Origin: Amorphochlora amoebiformis | Taxonomy: Eukaryota > Cercozoa > Chlorarachniophyceae | Length of the DNA stretch: 64,000 nt | NCBI GenBank assembly: GCA_054601695.1 | Contig: BAAHQB010000192.1 | Coordinates: 186,001-250,000, forward strand | Direction of reading: 5' to 3' | Part shown: positions 35,646-64,000 of the stretch, in pieces | Layout: every line of letters begins with the position of its first letter | Position numbering within the stretch: the first letter of the stretch is position 1 | Position numbers and translations under genes: made by a program | The notes under the pieces: generated by a model | The model's input: the letters and a program-made list of their open reading frames with translations, nothing else | The model's database searches: none | Told to the model about the DNA's origin: nothing

Positions 35646-36254
35646 TCACTTACTCTTACAATTGTCAGCGTTAGAGGTGCACACGGCAATGACAATGATC
35701 ACCGTCAATATGATCTGAGAGAAGGATGACATCACGTACTCATACAACAGAAGAAGGAGGTAAGGGATACCAGGATGATGAGCGTAAGCATGATGTTGGC
35801 CTTGATATACTTCCTAGAAGGGTGACAGTTAAAGAAGTACATGGACTGAGGGAACAAAAAACTACCAACACATCTTGGCCTTGACAGATTTTGCAGTGCT
35901 ATGGAACCCAGCAGCCTGAGAAGATTCACGTAAGTTGGCAAAATGATGCTTTTTAGCTTACATTGTCGGCGAGGTCGTCAGCCTTGGCGTCGATACTGTC
36001 CAAGTCCTCTCCCTGACCATAAAAGTATTGTTGGACATTTGCACACAAAGAGCTCGGAGGTTCTTAAGATACCCTTGCGAGCACTGCACGGATATTATTC
36101 TGCATTTGGCCCTTGACTTTGTTCACCTACCGGAAGCAAAAAACTCAATTTTCAGGCATCGGAGACTATCTAAACCCCGATTTTTTTGAGATATGACTTG
36201 ATCCTGCACTTCATCGAGCTTATTATACTGCGCGTCATTCTGATGATTCGCCAT
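35646..36254 (-). CDS. VAMP: Gene G: synaptobrevin/VAMP-type R-SNARE (107 aa)
   Basis: Minus-strand exons: 36254-36198, 36126-36073, 36012-35962, 35915-35866, 35813-35771, 35714-35646; 324 nt. R-SNAREs sit on vesicles and zip with Q-SNAREs to drive membrane fusion. The product has a short N-terminus (MANHQNDAQYNKLDEVQDQ) and an R-SNARE helix (VNKVKGQMQNNIRAVLAR, then GEDLDSIDAKADDLADN) with the zero-layer Arg in VLARGE. The juxtamembrane segment is FHSTAKSVKAKMCW, followed by a C-terminal membrane anchor (KANIMLTLII continuing LTVIIVIAV) and a short lumenal tail. There is no longin domain, so this is the short VAMP class. Introns are 46-71 nt with no TA repeats, unlike the neighbours. It is divergent from gene H. 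Confidence 0.95.
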
Positions 36255-36539
36255 GAGAGCTTGTTTTTCGTGGTTACTGGTCATTCAGCGAGGTCGGGAA
36301 GTGTTTGGCAGGAGAGATCTCCACGAAGTTTTATTTTATTTTAAAGATTTTAGATATTCTTCGGCCCAGTCGTCACGAATCACCTTATTCCGCCATAACG
36401 ACGACGTAAGTTGCGTGGCTGGGTTTGAAGGGGTAACTGGGTAGGGAGGCCCCATTATACAGGAATTCGAATCGAAAATTTGCAGATGTGAGCTTGCAAA
36501 TAAATATCTTACTTTTCTCCTGCAGAAAATCTACCAAAG
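36255..36539. promoter_or_regulatory. Shared intergenic region of divergent genes G and H
   Basis: 285 nt separate the two start codons. On the plus strand there is a strong donor (ACGAC then GTAAGT at 36406) and an acceptor (CTCCTGCAG at 36517-36525), suggesting a 120-nt intron in the gene H 5' UTR. That leaves about 150 nt for both transcription starts. No core promoter motif is clear. Confidence 0.5.
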
Positions 36540-43914
<7,375 letters not shown>

Positions 43915-44831
43915 GAGCCGTTCGGGTGAAATGCGCCGTGCGTAGTGCGTGTCATAACGATATACTTGAGTATGCATCTTGTTCCATGTAAGCCTTCAGC
44001 GGCGGAGTGGCCGCCTAGGCCGCACGTTACATAATACTTACGAATATGGGGTCATGAGCTGTTCCCTGAAATGACTTCGAGATCGATCTAGATATATAAG
44101 TATTGAGACTGGCGCGTTGTGCGCTAATTCCTAGATATCAGTTATCAATCATTATATGATCAAGTTAAAATTCAGTGATAATTGCATGGTAATTATCATC
44201 TGTTAATAACCTAGATAACGCATTCTCTAGATTCTAGGCATTCTACTAGTTCTGACTGTATGTAAGGTAGTACCATGTCTAGGTCTAGTAGGTTCTGGTC
44301 GGTAGCGCTAGATATCTAGGATATCGCTGATATGTATACGTATAACACCACTACACCTACTCAGCGGTAGTATCTCTAGATCTAGATACGTATCACTATT
44401 GACGGTCATCAGAGAGAATCTACTAGATAACACTAGCTAGACTAGTAACAGAAATATGTCGTATATATTCGGTGTACTAGCTAGCTGGTACACGACCTAG
44501 CTAGATGACTCCGTCATTCACGGTCAAGTATCTGGCTAGTCCTAGAGTCTGAGCCTGCGTGTACGTACTTCTAGACTTACCGTAACTTACGTAAGATCAT
44601 ATCTAGCATATGTAGCGTACTAGCTGCTGACATGCCGCAGTATATAGTACTTTACAGACCCACCAGATACTCATCGGCGATATCGATGGCTAGGTCTTCG
44701 TGTTTAATAGTCCGAATGCTGCATGATCGTGTGTCAGAGTGTGAAAGTAGAAAATTACTAGAAATCAAATTCGTTGCGGTCCGAGTCATTGCCTAGAATT
44801 TTGCTGGACGAGTCGGTAGATTACTAAAAAC
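43915..44831. other. CTAG-rich spacer between convergent genes H and I
   Basis: No microsatellite. From about 44060 to 44600 it is dense in CTAG, CTAGATATCTAG, ACTAGCTAG and TCTAGA. It lies between the stop codons of two genes that point towards each other. No exon or RNA gene was recognised. Confidence 0.6.
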
Positions 44832-63184
<18,353 letters not shown>

Positions 63185-63739
63185 ATGATACACCATTCCT
63201 TTTACAATCCCACCACCTTCCCAAGCCCCTTCGCGCGAAAATGTCCGACCGAAACCTCTAATACTCAGGCTATCGATTTCCCTGCCCCCTCTTCCGGTAA
63301 ATTTAAACCCTATAATAGTTCAAAATCCCCTACTTGCTACGTATCCACGGATGGGGTACCTTCTGGAGGTGCGGGTGATCCTGTCAAGAGGACACGTGCG
63401 GCTTGTCTGCAATTATGTCACTCTAAAATGTCACAATGCCGAAAAGATATTATGATTGTGACAAAGGTAGGTGACAAGCTATGCGGGCGCGGTGGCGGGA
63501 AGGGTGGTGAGTTCGGTGCATATTTTTCGAAGATGAGAGAAAGGAGGTACCTCGACTTAACTTTGTCAGGAGAAAAGTGCAATATTGTTCTGTTTGCTAA
63601 TGTTTGTGTCTATTTATATGTGTTTGTACATATATTTTCTGGATAAATGTACGTGGGTATTTTGGAGGGGTATGTAAGAATGACATATATGTATATATAT
63701 ATATATATATAAATTTTATAATATACATACACACACACA

Positions 63740-63803
<64 letters not shown>

Positions 63804-63954
63804 ATACATCAGACATGAAGGCAAGGGGTGAGAGGGGGAGAGGGAAAGGGAGACATTCAAGACGGATGTGCAAACATACATACCAAAAGATATCTCACAT
63901 AATTCATCTCTTTTTCCTCCACAGCTTCTCTCATTAGATGTCTTTCTCTCTCAT
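63185..63954 (+). CDS. Gene J: start of a gene of unknown function, continues past the window
   Basis: The first exon is 63185-63466 (94 codons), with a good donor (ACAAAG then GTAGGT). A likely second exon is 63925-63954 (acceptor CCTCCACAG, donor CAT then GTATCC), both phase 0. The product begins MIHHSFYNPTTFPSPFARKC and is rich in Pro, Ser, Thr and Lys, with several Cys (CPTE, CYVST, CLQLCHSKMSQC). It looks largely disordered. If the donor is ignored, the frame stays open to 63646 (153 aa, with GGEFGAYFSKMRERR), so an intronless reading is possible. No family recognised. The 458-nt intron contains (TA)n. Confidence 0.55.
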
Positions 63955-64000
63955 GTATCCGCGTACGAATACGAATACATACATACATATATATATACAC

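Overview
This is eukaryotic nuclear DNA from an organism I cannot name. The genes are split into many short exons with GT-AG introns (one GC-AG). The gene families found are typical of eukaryotes: an R-SNARE, an ODR4 homologue, an ankyrin protein and a protein kinase fold. Interstitial repeats are of the TTAGGG telomeric type. Intron density, tiny exons and huge (TA)n microsatellites suggest an intron-rich protist or alga, but nothing here fixes the lineage. Long open frames made of Ile-Tyr, Leu-Thr or Asn-Pro runs are translated microsatellite or telomere-type DNA, not genes.

Layout: gene A (+, 659-9312, 12 exons, unknown); gene B (+, 9860-11380, 4 exons, unknown); gene C (+, 12654-14579, 7 exons, predicted pseudokinase); gene D (+, 15655-17226, 4 exons, possible helix-turn-helix); gene E (+, 18561-32746, 20 exons, coiled-coil and ankyrin protein); gene F (probably -, 33111-34909, partly resolved); gene G (-, 35646-36254, 6 exons, synaptobrevin-type R-SNARE); gene H (+, 36540-43914, 16 exons, NDP-glucose 4,6-dehydratase); gene I (-, 44832-62196, 25 exons, ODR4 homologue); gene J (+, from 63185, runs off the window). 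In genes A, B, C, D, E, G, H and I the chosen exons join with matching intron phases and give a coding length divisible by three. That is the main support for the models. F is unresolved and J is incomplete.

G and H are divergent and share a promoter region of about 285 bp. H and I converge on a CTAG-rich spacer. G and I both point to membrane traffic; no pathway links the other genes.

The most striking feature is how introns are built. The compact genes (C and G) have mostly 36-82 nt introns. In A, E, H and I, many introns hold (TA)n blocks plus tandem copies of their own splice junction. Copies of a 3' splice site with the first bases of its exon lie upstream of the real one. Copies of an exon end with its 5' splice site lie downstream of the real one. 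Exons stay intact while introns fill with decoy splice sites. I see this at about 18 junctions. Telomere-type CCCTAA/TTAGGG arrays, a tRNA-derived SINE-like element, a fold-back repeat, CTAG-rich spacers and several unusual minisatellites fill much of the rest.
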